NCBI RefSeq assembly: GCF_000523235.1 | Contig: NZ_CP006850.1 | Span: forward strand, 5,580,001 to 5,644,000 | Length of the DNA stretch: 64,000 nt | Reading direction: 5' to 3' | Source: Nocardia nova SH22a | GTDB taxonomy: Bacteria; Actinomycetota; Actinomycetes; Mycobacteriales; Mycobacteriaceae | Shown: in pieces, positions 44,350 to 53,250 of the stretch | Position numbering within the stretch: position 1 is the first letter of the stretch | How the letters are laid out: the number at the start of each line of letters is the position of its first letter | Notes under the pieces: generated by a model | Told to the model about the DNA's origin: nothing | Database searches by the model: none | Seen by the model: only the letters and a program-made list of their open reading frames with translations | Made by a program: the position numbers and the translations under genes

Positions 44350-45819
44350 GTGATTGCGACCCGATCCGATTCCGCCGAGCAGCCACTCGTGTCCATGCCG
44401 ACCGGGCTGCGTATCGGCGGCCAGGCCGTTCCGTCCTCCAGCGGCACTACCTTTGACGTGATAAACCCCGCGACCGAGCAGACACTCACCTCCGTTGCTG
44501 ACGCTTCCGTAAACGACACGCTTCGCGCTCTGGAGGCAGCAGCCGCCGCCGCGAGCGGATGGGCCGCTACCCCTCCGCGTGAACGCAGCGACATCCTCCG
44601 ACGCGCATACGAACTGCTCGCCGAGCGAGCCGACGAGTTCGCCATGCTCATGACCCTCGAGCTCGGCCGCGCGCTACCCGACAGCCTCGCCGAGGTTCGA
44701 TACGGTGCGGACTTCATGCGATGGTTCGCCGAAGAGACCGTCCGGATCGGCGGCCGGGTAGCAACGTCACCGGGTGGTAGGGGGCAGATCGTCGTCACCC
44801 ACGAACCGATCGGCCTGTGCCTTGCCGTCACACCGTGGAACTTTCCGTTGGCGATGGGCACTCGCAAGATCGGCCCAGCACTCGCCGCAGGAAACGTCAT
44901 GATCGTCAAACCCGCGGCGGAGACCCCGCTGACCATGTTGGCGCTTGCCGACGTTCTCACAGAAGCCGGTCTGCCTCCGGGAGTGCTGTCCGTGCTGCCG
45001 ACCTCCGATGCCGGCGGCGTGACCGGCGCCATCATCTCGGACGTCAGGGTCCGCAAAGTCAGCTTCACCGGTTCTACGCGGGTCGGCCGGATCCTGCTGC
45101 GGCGGGCTGCCGAGAATATCCAGCGAACGTCGATGGAACTGGGCGGAAACGCACCGTTCCTCGTGTTCGACGATGCCGATGTCGACCTCGCCGTCGCGGG
45201 CGCCTTCGCTGCGAAGATGCGCAACGGCGGTGAAGCATGCACCGCAGCCAATCGATTCCTCGTGCACTCGGCAATCGCGGAAGAATTCACCGCGAAACTC
45301 ACCGAAAAGATGGCAGCGGTCCGGCTCGGCGCGGGATACGACAGCGGGGTCACGCTCGGGCCGATGGTGAGCGCCGCACATCGCGCTGCCGTGGCGGGAA
45401 TCGTCGAGGCTGCTGTCGACGGGGGCGGGCGTCTGCGACTCGGAGGCGAGATTCCCGACCGAGTCGGCTACTTCTATCCCCCCACGGTCGTGGACCGAGT
45501 GGACGCCTATGCCTTGGTGACCCGCGAAGAAGTATTCGGCCCGGTCGCACTCGTCAGCACCTTCGAAACAGAGGACGCAGCCGTCGCCGCCGCGAACTCC
45601 ACCGACTACGGACTGGCGGCCTACCTGTACAGCTGCGACATCGACCGCTGCAAGCGTGTGGCCTCCGCCTTGCGGGCCGGTATGGTCGGTGTCAACCGAG
45701 GCGTCATCTCCGACGTGGCCGCCCCATTCGGTGGCGTCAAGATGTCCGGAATGGGTCGCGAAGGCGGACACGAAGGCATCAGCGACTACCTCGACTCCAA
45801 ATACATCGCCCTCACCTGA
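44350..45819 (+). CDS. Aldehyde dehydrogenase (semialdehyde type)
   Basis: 489 residues of the NAD(P) aldehyde dehydrogenase superfamily: TPWNFPLAMGTRKIGPALAAGN, SFTGSTRVGR, catalytic Glu in MELGGNAPF, catalytic Cys in NGGEACTAANRF, and SGMGREGGHEG at the end. It resembles succinate-semialdehyde dehydrogenases. GTG 44350 with AGGAAA upstream is the preferred start; ATG 44396 is an alternative. The preceding 142-bp gap holds no operator pair, so it probably belongs to the upstream operon. It would oxidise the aldehyde released by the pathway. Confidence 0.9.
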   Translation: MIATRSDSAEQPLVSMPTGLRIGGQAVPSSSGTTFDVINPATEQTLTSVADASVNDTLRALEAAAAAASGWAATPPRERSDILRRAYELLAERADEFAMLMTLELGRALPDSLAEVRYGADFMRWFAEETVRIGGRVATSPGGRGQIVVTHEPIGLCLAVTPWNFPLAMGTRKIGPALAAGNVMIVKPAAETPLTMLALADVLTEAGLPPGVLSVLPTSDAGGVTGAIISDVRVRKVSFTGSTRVGRILLRRAAENIQRTSMELGGNAPFLVFDDADVDLAVAGAFAAKMRNGGEACTAANRFLVHSAIAEEFTAKLTEKMAAVRLGAGYDSGVTLGPMVSAAHRAAVAGIVEAAVDGGGRLRLGGEIPDRVGYFYPPTVVDRVDAYALVTREEVFGPVALVSTFETEDAAVAAANSTDYGLAAYLYSCDIDRCKRVASALRAGMVGVNRGVISDVAAPFGGVKMSGMGREGGHEGISDYLDSKYIALT

Positions 45820-45878
45820 GCGCAAACCTTCCGGCGACAGTTCCGACGCTGCCGGTGGATGTGGCCGGATTCCCCACA

Positions 45879-46667
45879 TTACGACCGCGCGGACGACACC
45901 ATTCGCGCGCGCCGGGTGAGGGTCGCTCCGATGCCGTCGGCGGCTGCCCGCACTGCCGCGATGTGGCTTTCCGGCTTGAATCGGTGTGACGGGCCCGCGA
46001 CACTGATGGCCGCGACCACCTCGTCGGCTTCGATGACCGGGGCCGCTACACACACCAATCCCGGTGCCGATTCCTCGAATTCGTAGGCCACGCCCTCGAC
46101 CGCGATCCGATCCAGTTGTCTGCGTAGAGTTCCCGGCTGCGCCATCGTGCGAGGCGTGTAGGCGCGCAGCGGACCGGACAGGACGCGGTCGCGCAGTGAA
46201 CGGTCCGAGTGGGCGAGCAGCATTTTGCCGATGGCCGTGCAATGCACCGGCATTCGGCCGCCGATCCGCGACGGCGCACTCGCCTGGCGTCGCCCGCCGA
46301 TCTTGGTCAGATAGACCACCTCCGTGCCGTCGAGGACGCCGAGGTGCACCGTCTCATGGATGCGCGCATTCAGTTCCTCGAGGAAGGGAATCGACACCTC
46401 GAGCAGGCTGCGCTCCACCGATGCGCGCATCCCGAGTTCGAACAGGTACCCACCCAGCCGATAGCCGGCCTGCGTCCGCTCCAGCAGCCGCACGGCGACC
46501 ATATCCGCGAGGACCCGATGCAAGGTGCCCTTCGGAATTCGGGTGCGCCGGCCGAGTTCCGCGAGGCTGAGCACGCCGTCGTCGATCGAGAACGCCTCGA
46601 GCACGGCCATGAGTTTGCCCAGCACCGTCGTCCCGTCGATGCGGCGTTCGGCGAACGTCTCCGGCAT
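45879..46667 (-). CDS. IclR family regulator of the meta-pathway genes
   Basis: 262 residues with HTH at about 15-60 ([42 protein letters not shown]) and the IclR effector domain ([28 protein letters not shown]). ATG 46667 follows GGGAAGGA; the frame extends upstream to 46772 but through the operator. It diverges from the hydratase gene across a typical IclR palindrome and is its likely regulator. Confidence 0.9.
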   Translation of the reverse strand: MPETFAERRIDGTTVLGKLMAVLEAFSIDDGVLSLAELGRRTRIPKGTLHRVLADMVAVRLLERTQAGYRLGGYLFELGMRASVERSLLEVSIPFLEELNARIHETVHLGVLDGTEVVYLTKIGGRRQASAPSRIGGRMPVHCTAIGKMLLAHSDRSLRDRVLSGPLRAYTPRTMAQPGTLRRQLDRIAVEGVAYEFEESAPGLVCVAAPVIEADEVVAAISVAGPSHRFKPESHIAAVRAAADGIGATLTRRARMVSSARS

Positions 46668-46708
46668 GGCCGTCCTTCCCTCGTTCCCTTCGCACGAGCC
46701 TACCCGCG

Positions 46709-46727
46709 CGTTCCACTCAGCGGAACG
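46709..46727. promoter_or_regulatory. IclR operator in the divergent promoter
   Basis: CGTTCC-N7-GGAACG (centre ACTCAGC) matches the TTCC...GGAA style of many actinobacterial IclR sites and is unlike the CCG-N5-CGG motif of the neighbouring cluster. Confidence 0.65.
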
Positions 46728-46770
46728 AGATGCTGGCACACCCCCGCTGTCCAGGGCAACAGTGAGAGCC

Positions 46771-47583
46771 ATGCCGACCTCACGACTCGACGACCGAACC
46801 GCCGCGGCGACGACCGCCGCCGCGCGTCTGCTCAGTACCGCGGCCCGAACCGCGACCCCCTGCCGACCCGTGCGGGACCTGATCGGTTCCGACGACGTGG
46901 CCGCCGCCTACGCGGTGCAGGCCCACCTGACCGCCGAACGCGTCGCGGCGGGCGCCACGATCGTCGGCCGCAAGATCGGCTTGACCTCCCCCGCGGTTCA
47001 GCGGCAACTCGGTGTCGACCAGCCCGATTTCGGAGTTCTGTTCGACGACATGCAATTCCGGCCGGAGACCCCCATCCCCGCGGGCCGCCTGCTGCAGCCG
47101 AAGGCCGAAGCCGAGGTCGCGTTCGTGCTCGCCCGCGACCTCTGCGACGGTCCGCTCGACGACGAACAGGTCCGCGCCGCGGTCGACTACGCCGTGGCCG
47201 CGCTGGAAATCGTCGACAGCCGAATCGCGGACTGGGACATCACCTTCGGCGACACCGTCGCCGACAACGGTTCCAGCGGACTGTTCGTCCTCGGATCGCA
47301 GCGCCACACCCTCGACGAGTTCGAACCCGTGTCGACGCAGATGACCATGTCCATCGACGGGACCGAGGTGTCCACCGGCACCGGCGCCGCCTGCCTGGGC
47401 GACCCGCTGCGGGCGCTCACCTGGCTGGCGCGCACCACTCGGGAATTCGGAGAACCGCTGCGCGCGGGCCAGATAGTCCTGTCCGGGGCCCTGGGGCCGA
47501 TGGCTGCGATCACCGCCCCGGCAACCGTCACCGCCGACATCTCCGGGCTCGGCTCGGTGACCGCTCTCTTCAACCAGGAGTGA
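46771..47583 (+). CDS. mhpD: 2-oxopent-4-enoate hydratase (MhpD/HsaE-like)
   Basis: 270 residues with the FAH-fold hydratase motifs [13 protein letters not shown] and [26 protein letters not shown]. It adds water to 2-hydroxypenta-2,4-dienoate to give 4-hydroxy-2-oxovalerate. ATG 46771 is the first start after the operator. It precedes the acetaldehyde dehydrogenase by 2 bp, as usual for meta-cleavage lower pathways. Confidence 0.92.
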   Translation: MPTSRLDDRTAAATTAAARLLSTAARTATPCRPVRDLIGSDDVAAAYAVQAHLTAERVAAGATIVGRKIGLTSPAVQRQLGVDQPDFGVLFDDMQFRPETPIPAGRLLQPKAEAEVAFVLARDLCDGPLDDEQVRAAVDYAVAALEIVDSRIADWDITFGDTVADNGSSGLFVLGSQRHTLDEFEPVSTQMTMSIDGTEVSTGTGAACLGDPLRALTWLARTTREFGEPLRAGQIVLSGALGPMAAITAPATVTADISGLGSVTALFNQE

Positions 47584-47585
47584 CA

Positions 47586-48569
47586 TTGACGAACGACAAC
47601 CATGCCACGGTCAAGGTCGCCGTGATCGGATCGGGCAATATCGGCACCGACCTGATGATCAAGGTGATCCGGCATTCGACCGTCCTGGAAATGGGCGCGA
47701 TGGTCGGCATCGATCCGGAATCCGACGGTCTCGCCCGCGCCCGGCGGCTGGGCGTGCCCACCACCGCCGACGGTGTGCAAGGACTGCTGCGGCTGCCGAA
47801 CTTCGACGAGATCGAGGTGATCTTCGACGCGACATCGGCCAAAGCCCATGCCGCGCATGCGACGATCCTCCAACCGCTCGGCAAACGCCTCATCGATCTC
47901 ACCCCGGCGGCGCTGGGCCCGTTCGTCGTCCCGGCGGTGAATCTGGACGAACACCGGCACGCGACCAACGTCAACATGGTGACCTGCGGCGGGCAGGCCA
48001 CCATCCCGATCGTCGCCGCGGTCTCGCGCGTCGCACCGGTCCCCTACGCCGAAATCGTCGCATCCATCGCCTCGAAATCCGCAGGACCCGGAACGCGGGC
48101 CAATATCGACGAGTTCACCGAAACCACCGCCCACGCCGTGCGGACCATCGGCGGCGCCCGCCGCGGCAAGGCCATCATCATCCTCAATCCGGCAGAACCG
48201 CCGATGATCATGCGCGACACCGTGCTCTGCCTGACCACCGCGCCCGATCCCGCCACCCAAGCGGCGATTCGCGCATCGATCGAGCAGATGGTCGCGCAGG
48301 TCGCCGAATACGTGCCCGGTTACCGGCTCAAACAGCAGATCCAGATCACTCCGATCCCGCCGGACCAACCGGTGCACACCCTGCGGCCCGCCGACAGCGG
48401 CCCCGCACCCACCCATCAGGTGAGCGTGTTCCTCGAAGTGGAGGGCGCCGCCCACTACCTGCCCGCCTACGCGGGGAATCTCGACATCATGACCTCCGCG
48501 GCGCTGCGCTACGCCGAGTCGATCGCCGCCACGCCAGCCACACCGGCAGAACAGGAAGCCCTGCGATGA
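47586..48569 (+). CDS. mhpF: Acetaldehyde dehydrogenase, acylating (MhpF/DmpF-like)
   Basis: 327 residues with NAD motif [10 protein letters not shown] and catalytic Cys in [12 protein letters not shown]. It converts acetaldehyde (or propanal) and CoA to the acyl-CoA, channelled from the aldolase. The best start is TTG 47586, 8 bp after CAGGAG. It overlaps the aldolase gene by 4 bp. Confidence 0.94.
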   Translation: MTNDNHATVKVAVIGSGNIGTDLMIKVIRHSTVLEMGAMVGIDPESDGLARARRLGVPTTADGVQGLLRLPNFDEIEVIFDATSAKAHAAHATILQPLGKRLIDLTPAALGPFVVPAVNLDEHRHATNVNMVTCGGQATIPIVAAVSRVAPVPYAEIVASIASKSAGPGTRANIDEFTETTAHAVRTIGGARRGKAIIILNPAEPPMIMRDTVLCLTTAPDPATQAAIRASIEQMVAQVAEYVPGYRLKQQIQITPIPPDQPVHTLRPADSGPAPTHQVSVFLEVEGAAHYLPAYAGNLDIMTSAALRYAESIAATPATPAEQEALR

Positions 48570-49591
48570 CCACCCAGCTGTTCATCCAAGACGTCACGCT
48601 CCGCGACGGCATGCACGCCGTTCGCCACCGCATCACGCCCGACGACGTCGCCACGATCGTGGCCGCGCTGGACGCGGCGGGCGTCGACGCCATCGAGGTC
48701 GCCCACGGGGACGGCCTGGCCGGCGGCAGCCTCAACTACGGACCCGGCAGCCACACCGACTGGGAATGGATCGAGGCCGCGGCCGCCAACCTCACCCACG
48801 CCCGGCTGACCACCCTGTTGCTGCCCGGTATCGGGACCATCGAACAGCTCGAACAGGCTTACCGGCTCGGTGTCCGGTCGGTCCGCGTCGCCACGCACTG
48901 CACCGAGGCCGACGTCTCCGCCCAGCACATCACCACCGCGCGAGAACTCGGCATGGACGTGTCCGGATTCCTGATGATGTCGCATATGGCCGAACCGGAC
49001 CGGCTCGCCGGACAAGCCAAGCTGATGGAAAGCTATGGCGCGCACTGTGTCTACGTCACCGACTCCGGTGGCCGATTGACGCTGAACGGCGTCCGCGACC
49101 GTGTGCGCGCCTACCGCGACGTCCTCGACCCGGCCACCGAGATCGGCATCCACGCCCACGAGAATCTGTCGCTGTCGGTCGCCAATTCCGTCGTCGCCGT
49201 GGAGGAGGGCGTCGTCCGCGTCGACGCCTCGCTCGCCGGGCACGGCGCCGGAGCGGGCAACTGCCCGATCGAGGCGTTCGTCGCCGTCGCCGATCTGTAC
49301 GGCTGGAAGCACAACTGCGATCTGTTCGCTCTGCAGGACGCCGCCGACGATCTGGTGCGCCCCTTGCAGGATCGGCCCGTGCGCGTCGACCGCGAAACGC
49401 TCACCCTCGGCTACGCCGGTGTGTACTCATCGTTCCTGCGCCATGCGGAGACAGCGGCCCAACGGTATGGACTGGACGCGCGCACCATCCTGCTCGAGGT
49501 CGGCCGCCGCGGACTGGTCGGCGGACAAGAAGACCTCATCGTCGACATCGCGCTGGACCTGCTCGCCGATTCCGCCGCCCAGACCGTCTGA
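48566..49591 (+). CDS. mhpE: 4-hydroxy-2-oxovalerate aldolase (MhpE/DmpG-like)
   Basis: 341 residues of the class II pyruvate aldolase family: the opening [12 protein letters not shown] with the Arg-Asp pair, and the metal His pair [11 protein letters not shown]. It splits 4-hydroxy-2-oxovalerate into pyruvate and acetaldehyde and partners the dehydrogenase encoded just before. It ends the three-gene operon. No ring-cleavage dioxygenase or C-C hydrolase is adjacent, so the upper pathway must be elsewhere. Confidence 0.95.
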   Translation: MTTQLFIQDVTLRDGMHAVRHRITPDDVATIVAALDAAGVDAIEVAHGDGLAGGSLNYGPGSHTDWEWIEAAAANLTHARLTTLLLPGIGTIEQLEQAYRLGVRSVRVATHCTEADVSAQHITTARELGMDVSGFLMMSHMAEPDRLAGQAKLMESYGAHCVYVTDSGGRLTLNGVRDRVRAYRDVLDPATEIGIHAHENLSLSVANSVVAVEEGVVRVDASLAGHGAGAGNCPIEAFVAVADLYGWKHNCDLFALQDAADDLVRPLQDRPVRVDRETLTLGYAGVYSSFLRHAETAAQRYGLDARTILLEVGRRGLVGGQEDLIVDIALDLLADSAAQTV

Positions 49592-49599
49592 ACAACTGC

Positions 49600-49865
49600 C
49601 GTTTTCGGTCAACAGCGTCTCTCCACCGGCGGTCGACGCGTTCAGCAAACGGCGGTGGGCCGCCCCCGAGAAGTGATCGGGGTCGGTACCGAACCGCGTT
49701 TGCGCGCCGGCCGGCACACCGAGGATCGCCGTCCCGGTGCAATCGATGAACATGGGTGCGCAGTACCGGCTTTCGCGTCCGCTGCGGGCATCGACCACCG
49801 GCCCTGTTGTCGAGTCCGATGGCGTCGTAGCGCGATATCTCGAATTCGGTGGCGAACGCGGGCAC
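49600..49865 (-). pseudogene. Remnant of a FAD-dependent oxidoreductase (FAD_oxidored type)
   Basis: In one minus-strand frame the sequence reads FATEFEISRYDAIGLDN and in another VVDARSGRESRYCAPMFIDCTGTAILGVPAGAQTRFGTDPDHF. The FIDxTGxxxLGxxAGA pattern followed by R.G is characteristic of the internal part of FAD_oxidored-family proteins. The two pieces lie in different frames with stops on either side, so I read this as a short, frameshifted remnant. It fills most of the 49592-50014 gap. Confidence is limited because only about 70 residues remain. Confidence 0.5.
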
Positions 49866-49895
49866 GGTAGTCGGAAACTCTTGTCCGCCATCGGA

Positions 49896-50018
49896 TTAGG
49901 TGTAGGCGCACCAGCCTCCTCCGGTGTCGATCTGGGCGACGATGCGGTGTGCACTGCGGTCGAGAATGCGCCGGATCCGCAGGATCGCGGTGGTGGCGGA
50001 GCCGGATGTGACGTTCAT
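49896..50018 (-). CDS. Possible 40-residue coupled peptide
   Basis: An ATG at 50018 overlaps the stop of the upstream alpha/beta hydrolase (ATGA) and opens 40 codons (begins MNVTSGSATTAILRIRRILD) up to TAA. Coupling suggests translation, but it may be only the N-terminal stump of the decayed oxidoreductase gene that follows. No function can be given. Confidence 0.35.
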   Translation of the reverse strand: MNVTSGSATTAILRIRRILDRSAHRIVAQIDTGGGWCAYT

Positions 50019-51346
50019 ACGGTGGCCTCGCCGGGCATGACCAAGTGGTCGTGCAGGAACTTCGCCGACAACGCCGACCAGTGCTCGGCATGGCCCATGG
50101 CGCAGTGGTCGTCGTCGGCGTAGAGCACCAGTTGCGCGTCCGGGGCGCCGACGGCGATGTCGATCGAGTCCTGGGTCTCGGCGAGGGTGTCACGAGCGCC
50201 GTTGATCACCAGCAGCGGGATGTCGATGTGGCGATAGTGTTGGGTCAGTGAGAATTCCGCCATCTTGCGGGTCAGATCGGCGGTCCCGCCGGCTCCGAGG
50301 GTCGATACCAGCGTGGGGACCATGATCTCGGGCATCCCGATCGCGTTGCCTGGTCCGAAGCTGCGGTCCGCGAGCGGGCCGTTGGAGACTGCCACCGTGA
50401 TCCGGGGATCGACGGCGGCCATGCGGGTCGACCAGTAGGCGCCGAAGCTGAAGCCCAGCATGCCGATCCGAGCGGAATCGATGCGCGGGTCGGCGCACAG
50501 ATGGTCGATGACGGCGGAGTAGACGGCCTCGGCGGCAGTGGTCAGCGGCTCGGTATAGGAATAGGTGCCGGGCATTTCCATCACGAACATCCCCATTCCG
50601 GTGCCGCGCTGGGCCAGCAGCGGCAGCAGCACTTCGGCGATCGTGCCTTCCAGACCATTGGTGACCAAGGTGGTCGGTCGCGGCACCGCCCCCGCCGGGA
50701 GCATCAGCATCCCGCGAACGGTCTGCGTGCCGACCGGAATTCGCACTACCTCGATAGTCACCCCCATCGTGTGGCCCAGGGAGAGCAGCAGCACCTCGCA
50801 CAGCCGGTGAGAACGCTCGTAGGCGGTCAGCCTGGCCGGACCCCATCCCGGCCAGGCGGCGACGAACTCGTACACCAATGCCTTGATCAGCCCGTCGAGC
50901 GCGAGCGCGGCATCAGCGGCGTCGGGATGTTCGGCGCAGAACCGTTCCACCGCATCCGGATCGGCGACCGCCCCGCGGTCGGCGAGGATCGTCACCGCGG
51001 GCGCGAGCAGCGTGCCCAGCGCATGCAGATCGGGCGCCGCGCCCGGAGCGAGGATCCGGTCGGTCGACGGACCGCTCAAGCGCAGCAGCGCCGCGTCGGC
51101 CCGCTCGAGGTGACGGCGGGCGAAACCTTCCCAGTAACCCGCCCAGCGCCTGTCGTCGAAAGACCGGCAGCCCTGCAGTTGTCGCTGGAATTCTGCGGTG
51201 TCGATCCCCCCGAGGTGGGTGAACCTGTCGGCGAACAGCCGGGGCAGGAACCCGGCCACACCGGCCCGCCGGGCCGCATATTCGGTGGTGTGGGTCATCG
51301 CGAGGGCGCTGACGAACGCCCGCCGACCGATCTCCAGCAACGACAT
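50015..51346 (-). CDS. Alpha/beta hydrolase (FrsA-like esterase)
   Basis: 443 residues: an N-terminal helical domain of about 180 residues followed by an alpha/beta hydrolase core with elbow GFSFGAYW, an acid in INGARDTL, and a late His in DDDHCAMGH. This two-part build resembles the FrsA/2,6-dihydroxypseudooxynicotine hydrolase group. ATG 51346 follows GAAAGG; the frame is open to 51682 upstream, but that part runs antisense through the TetR gene. It diverges from a TetR gene, its likely repressor. Confidence 0.82.
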   Translation of the reverse strand: MSLLEIGRRAFVSALAMTHTTEYAARRAGVAGFLPRLFADRFTHLGGIDTAEFQRQLQGCRSFDDRRWAGYWEGFARRHLERADAALLRLSGPSTDRILAPGAAPDLHALGTLLAPAVTILADRGAVADPDAVERFCAEHPDAADAALALDGLIKALVYEFVAAWPGWGPARLTAYERSHRLCEVLLLSLGHTMGVTIEVVRIPVGTQTVRGMLMLPAGAVPRPTTLVTNGLEGTIAEVLLPLLAQRGTGMGMFVMEMPGTYSYTEPLTTAAEAVYSAVIDHLCADPRIDSARIGMLGFSFGAYWSTRMAAVDPRITVAVSNGPLADRSFGPGNAIGMPEIMVPTLVSTLGAGGTADLTRKMAEFSLTQHYRHIDIPLLVINGARDTLAETQDSIDIAVGAPDAQLVLYADDDHCAMGHAEHWSALSAKFLHDHLVMPGEATV

Positions 51347-51374
51347 CGTTGTTGCGCCTTTCGATCTCCGAAAT

Positions 51375-51441
51375 AGCAGATATTTCTGCTTTAAGCAGCG
51401 TAGACACAAGGCGTGCGCAAATGCAAGAAGTTCTGCTTTAA
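51375..51441. promoter_or_regulatory. TTCTGCTTTAA repeats, candidate TetR operator
   Basis: AGCAGA-TATT-TCTGCT (51375-51390) overlaps CTGCT-TTA-AGCAG (51386-51398), and the string TTCTGCTTTAA recurs at 51431-51441. The repeats fill the divergent promoter between the hydrolase and TetR genes. Confidence 0.6.
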
Positions 51442-51451
51442 TATCGGAGGT

Positions 51452-52045
51452 ATGCCAGAAGCCGAGAAAGTCGTGCCTGAGCGTCGGCCCGGAGGCCGTG
51501 CCGCGAGGGTCAAGGAGGCCGTCCACCGGGCTGTGCTCGAAGCTGTCGACGAACTCGGTGTCGACAAGGTGGGCATCCCCGACATCAGCCGCCGGGCCGG
51601 CGTCCGCGACAGCTCCATCTATCGACGCTGGGGCACGCGGGAGAATCTCGTGCTCGACGTGATGCTGACCGCCAGCGAGCACAGTGTGCCGTTGCCGGAC
51701 ACCGGCTCTCTACGTGGAGATCTCACCGACTTCGCCAACGCGCTCATCTCCTACTTCGACACCCCCGTAGGCGCCGGCCTGGCACGGGCCCTCGCATTCC
51801 TCACCGACTCCGAGCCGATCGCCGAGGCGAGAAACGCCTTCTGGGAGGCCCGCTACGAAGCCAACAAGGCCCTCGTCACCCGCGCGGTCGAGCGCGGCGA
51901 GCTACCGGCAGGCATCAACGCCAGGATCGTGTTCGAAACGCTCATCGCCCCGATCCACTTCCGCCACTTCCTCACCCACGAACCGATGGACGACCAGTTC
52001 GTCGACCAGCACGTCACCCGAGTGATCCGCGCCCTGCAAACCTAG
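51452..52045 (+). CDS. TetR family transcriptional regulator
   Basis: 197 residues; HTH at about 20-65 (VHRAVLEAVDELGVDKVGIPDISRRAGVRDSSIYRRWGTRENL). ATG 51452 lies right after GGAGG, better than the in-frame ATG at 51413. It diverges from the alpha/beta hydrolase and probably represses both genes through the repeats between them. Confidence 0.9.
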   Translation: MPEAEKVVPERRPGGRAARVKEAVHRAVLEAVDELGVDKVGIPDISRRAGVRDSSIYRRWGTRENLVLDVMLTASEHSVPLPDTGSLRGDLTDFANALISYFDTPVGAGLARALAFLTDSEPIAEARNAFWEARYEANKALVTRAVERGELPAGINARIVFETLIAPIHFRHFLTHEPMDDQFVDQHVTRVIRALQT

Positions 52046-52111
52046 GTGGACCGCGGCCGACAGTCCGGCGTCCCCGGCCGAAGCATTCTTCGGGACGGGG
52101 ACACATGCAGG

Positions 52112-53023
52112 TCAGCCGAGCGCCGTGCGAACCAGTTGCTCGGACACCTGCCACAACTCCGCGGCCCGCTCGGCGTCATACGACTCGGATGAACTCGGGT
52201 GTTCGCGACGGCCGGAGAAGTACTTCCCGCTGACACCGGCAACGTCGTCGGAGGTGGTCAGCCAGGCCAGGTCGGCCGCCGACCGTTCCGCCGTTGCCAC
52301 GCCGGGCAGTTTGGTCAGCACGGGCGTCAGCAGCCGATATCCCTGCCGTACGACGGACGGGTAATTGCGGGCCAGTCCCGTTTCCGGCATGAGTCCGGGA
52401 TCGAACGCGTTCACGGTCACCTCGTTGTCGGCGAGACGACGCCCCAGCTCATAGGTGTAGTAGACATTGGCCAATTTCGATGTGGCGTAACGGATCCGAC
52501 CGGTACGTCCGGCCGTTCCCGACGGCTGTGTCGCGGGATCGGCCAGCCGGGCCGGATCGGTCCATCGGGGCGCCGGGAATCCGAACGACTTGGCCGGGCC
52601 CTGATGCACCTCACTGGCCACCACGACGATTCGAGCACGTGGGGTCAGCGCGCCGCGCAGTTCGTTCACCAGGTGGAAATGTCCGAGATGATTGGTGGCA
52701 AAGGTCATTTCGTAACCGTCGGCGGAGGTCTGCACTCCGTCCACGATCTGAATCCCGGCATTACAAATGACCCCCGCCAGGGGCGTCGCCGAACCGCCAA
52801 TCTTCGCGGCGGCCTCGTGGACGGAGCGCAGCGATGAGGTGTCCATCACCGCGATCTCGACCCGGGCGGCGGGCGCTTCGGAACGGATACCGTCGGCGGC
52901 CTGCGCGGCCTTGATCTCGTTGCGACACCCCAATACCAGGTCACAGCCCTGACGCGCCAATTCGTGCGCCGTCAGCAATCCGAGACCCGACGACGCCCCG
53001 GTGATGAGAATCGTGTCGGACAT
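52112..53023 (-). CDS. Short-chain dehydrogenase/reductase (retinol-dehydrogenase-like)
   Basis: 303 residues of an SDR with NAD(P) motif TGASSGLG (8-15), NAG in CNAGIQ, and the active-site YATSK. Length and motifs resemble protochlorophyllide-reductase/retinol-dehydrogenase-like SDRs common in actinobacteria. AGGAAAGGCGGG precedes ATG 53023. It converges with the TetR gene and has no obvious pathway partner. Confidence 0.9.
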   Translation of the reverse strand: MSDTILITGASSGLGLLTAHELARQGCDLVLGCRNEIKAAQAADGIRSEAPAARVEIAVMDTSSLRSVHEAAAKIGGSATPLAGVICNAGIQIVDGVQTSADGYEMTFATNHLGHFHLVNELRGALTPRARIVVVASEVHQGPAKSFGFPAPRWTDPARLADPATQPSGTAGRTGRIRYATSKLANVYYTYELGRRLADNEVTVNAFDPGLMPETGLARNYPSVVRQGYRLLTPVLTKLPGVATAERSAADLAWLTTSDDVAGVSGKYFSGRREHPSSSESYDAERAAELWQVSEQLVRTALG

Positions 53024-53250
53024 GTTCCCGCCTTTCCTGCGACTGTCAGTCGTCGAGCCGTTCGATACCCGCCAGCACCATCAGCGCCGCACTCCCCCGC
53101 ACCTGCCCCGACGACTTCCACACCATGGAAACCATCACCGGTACCCGGCGTCGACGCCTGTGCTGCCACCACAACAGCGGCATATCGGCCTACTCACGAC
53201 GCGCGGTGTGTCAGCAATCATTCAGCGTTCACGGGCTGAATAATCCGCAT

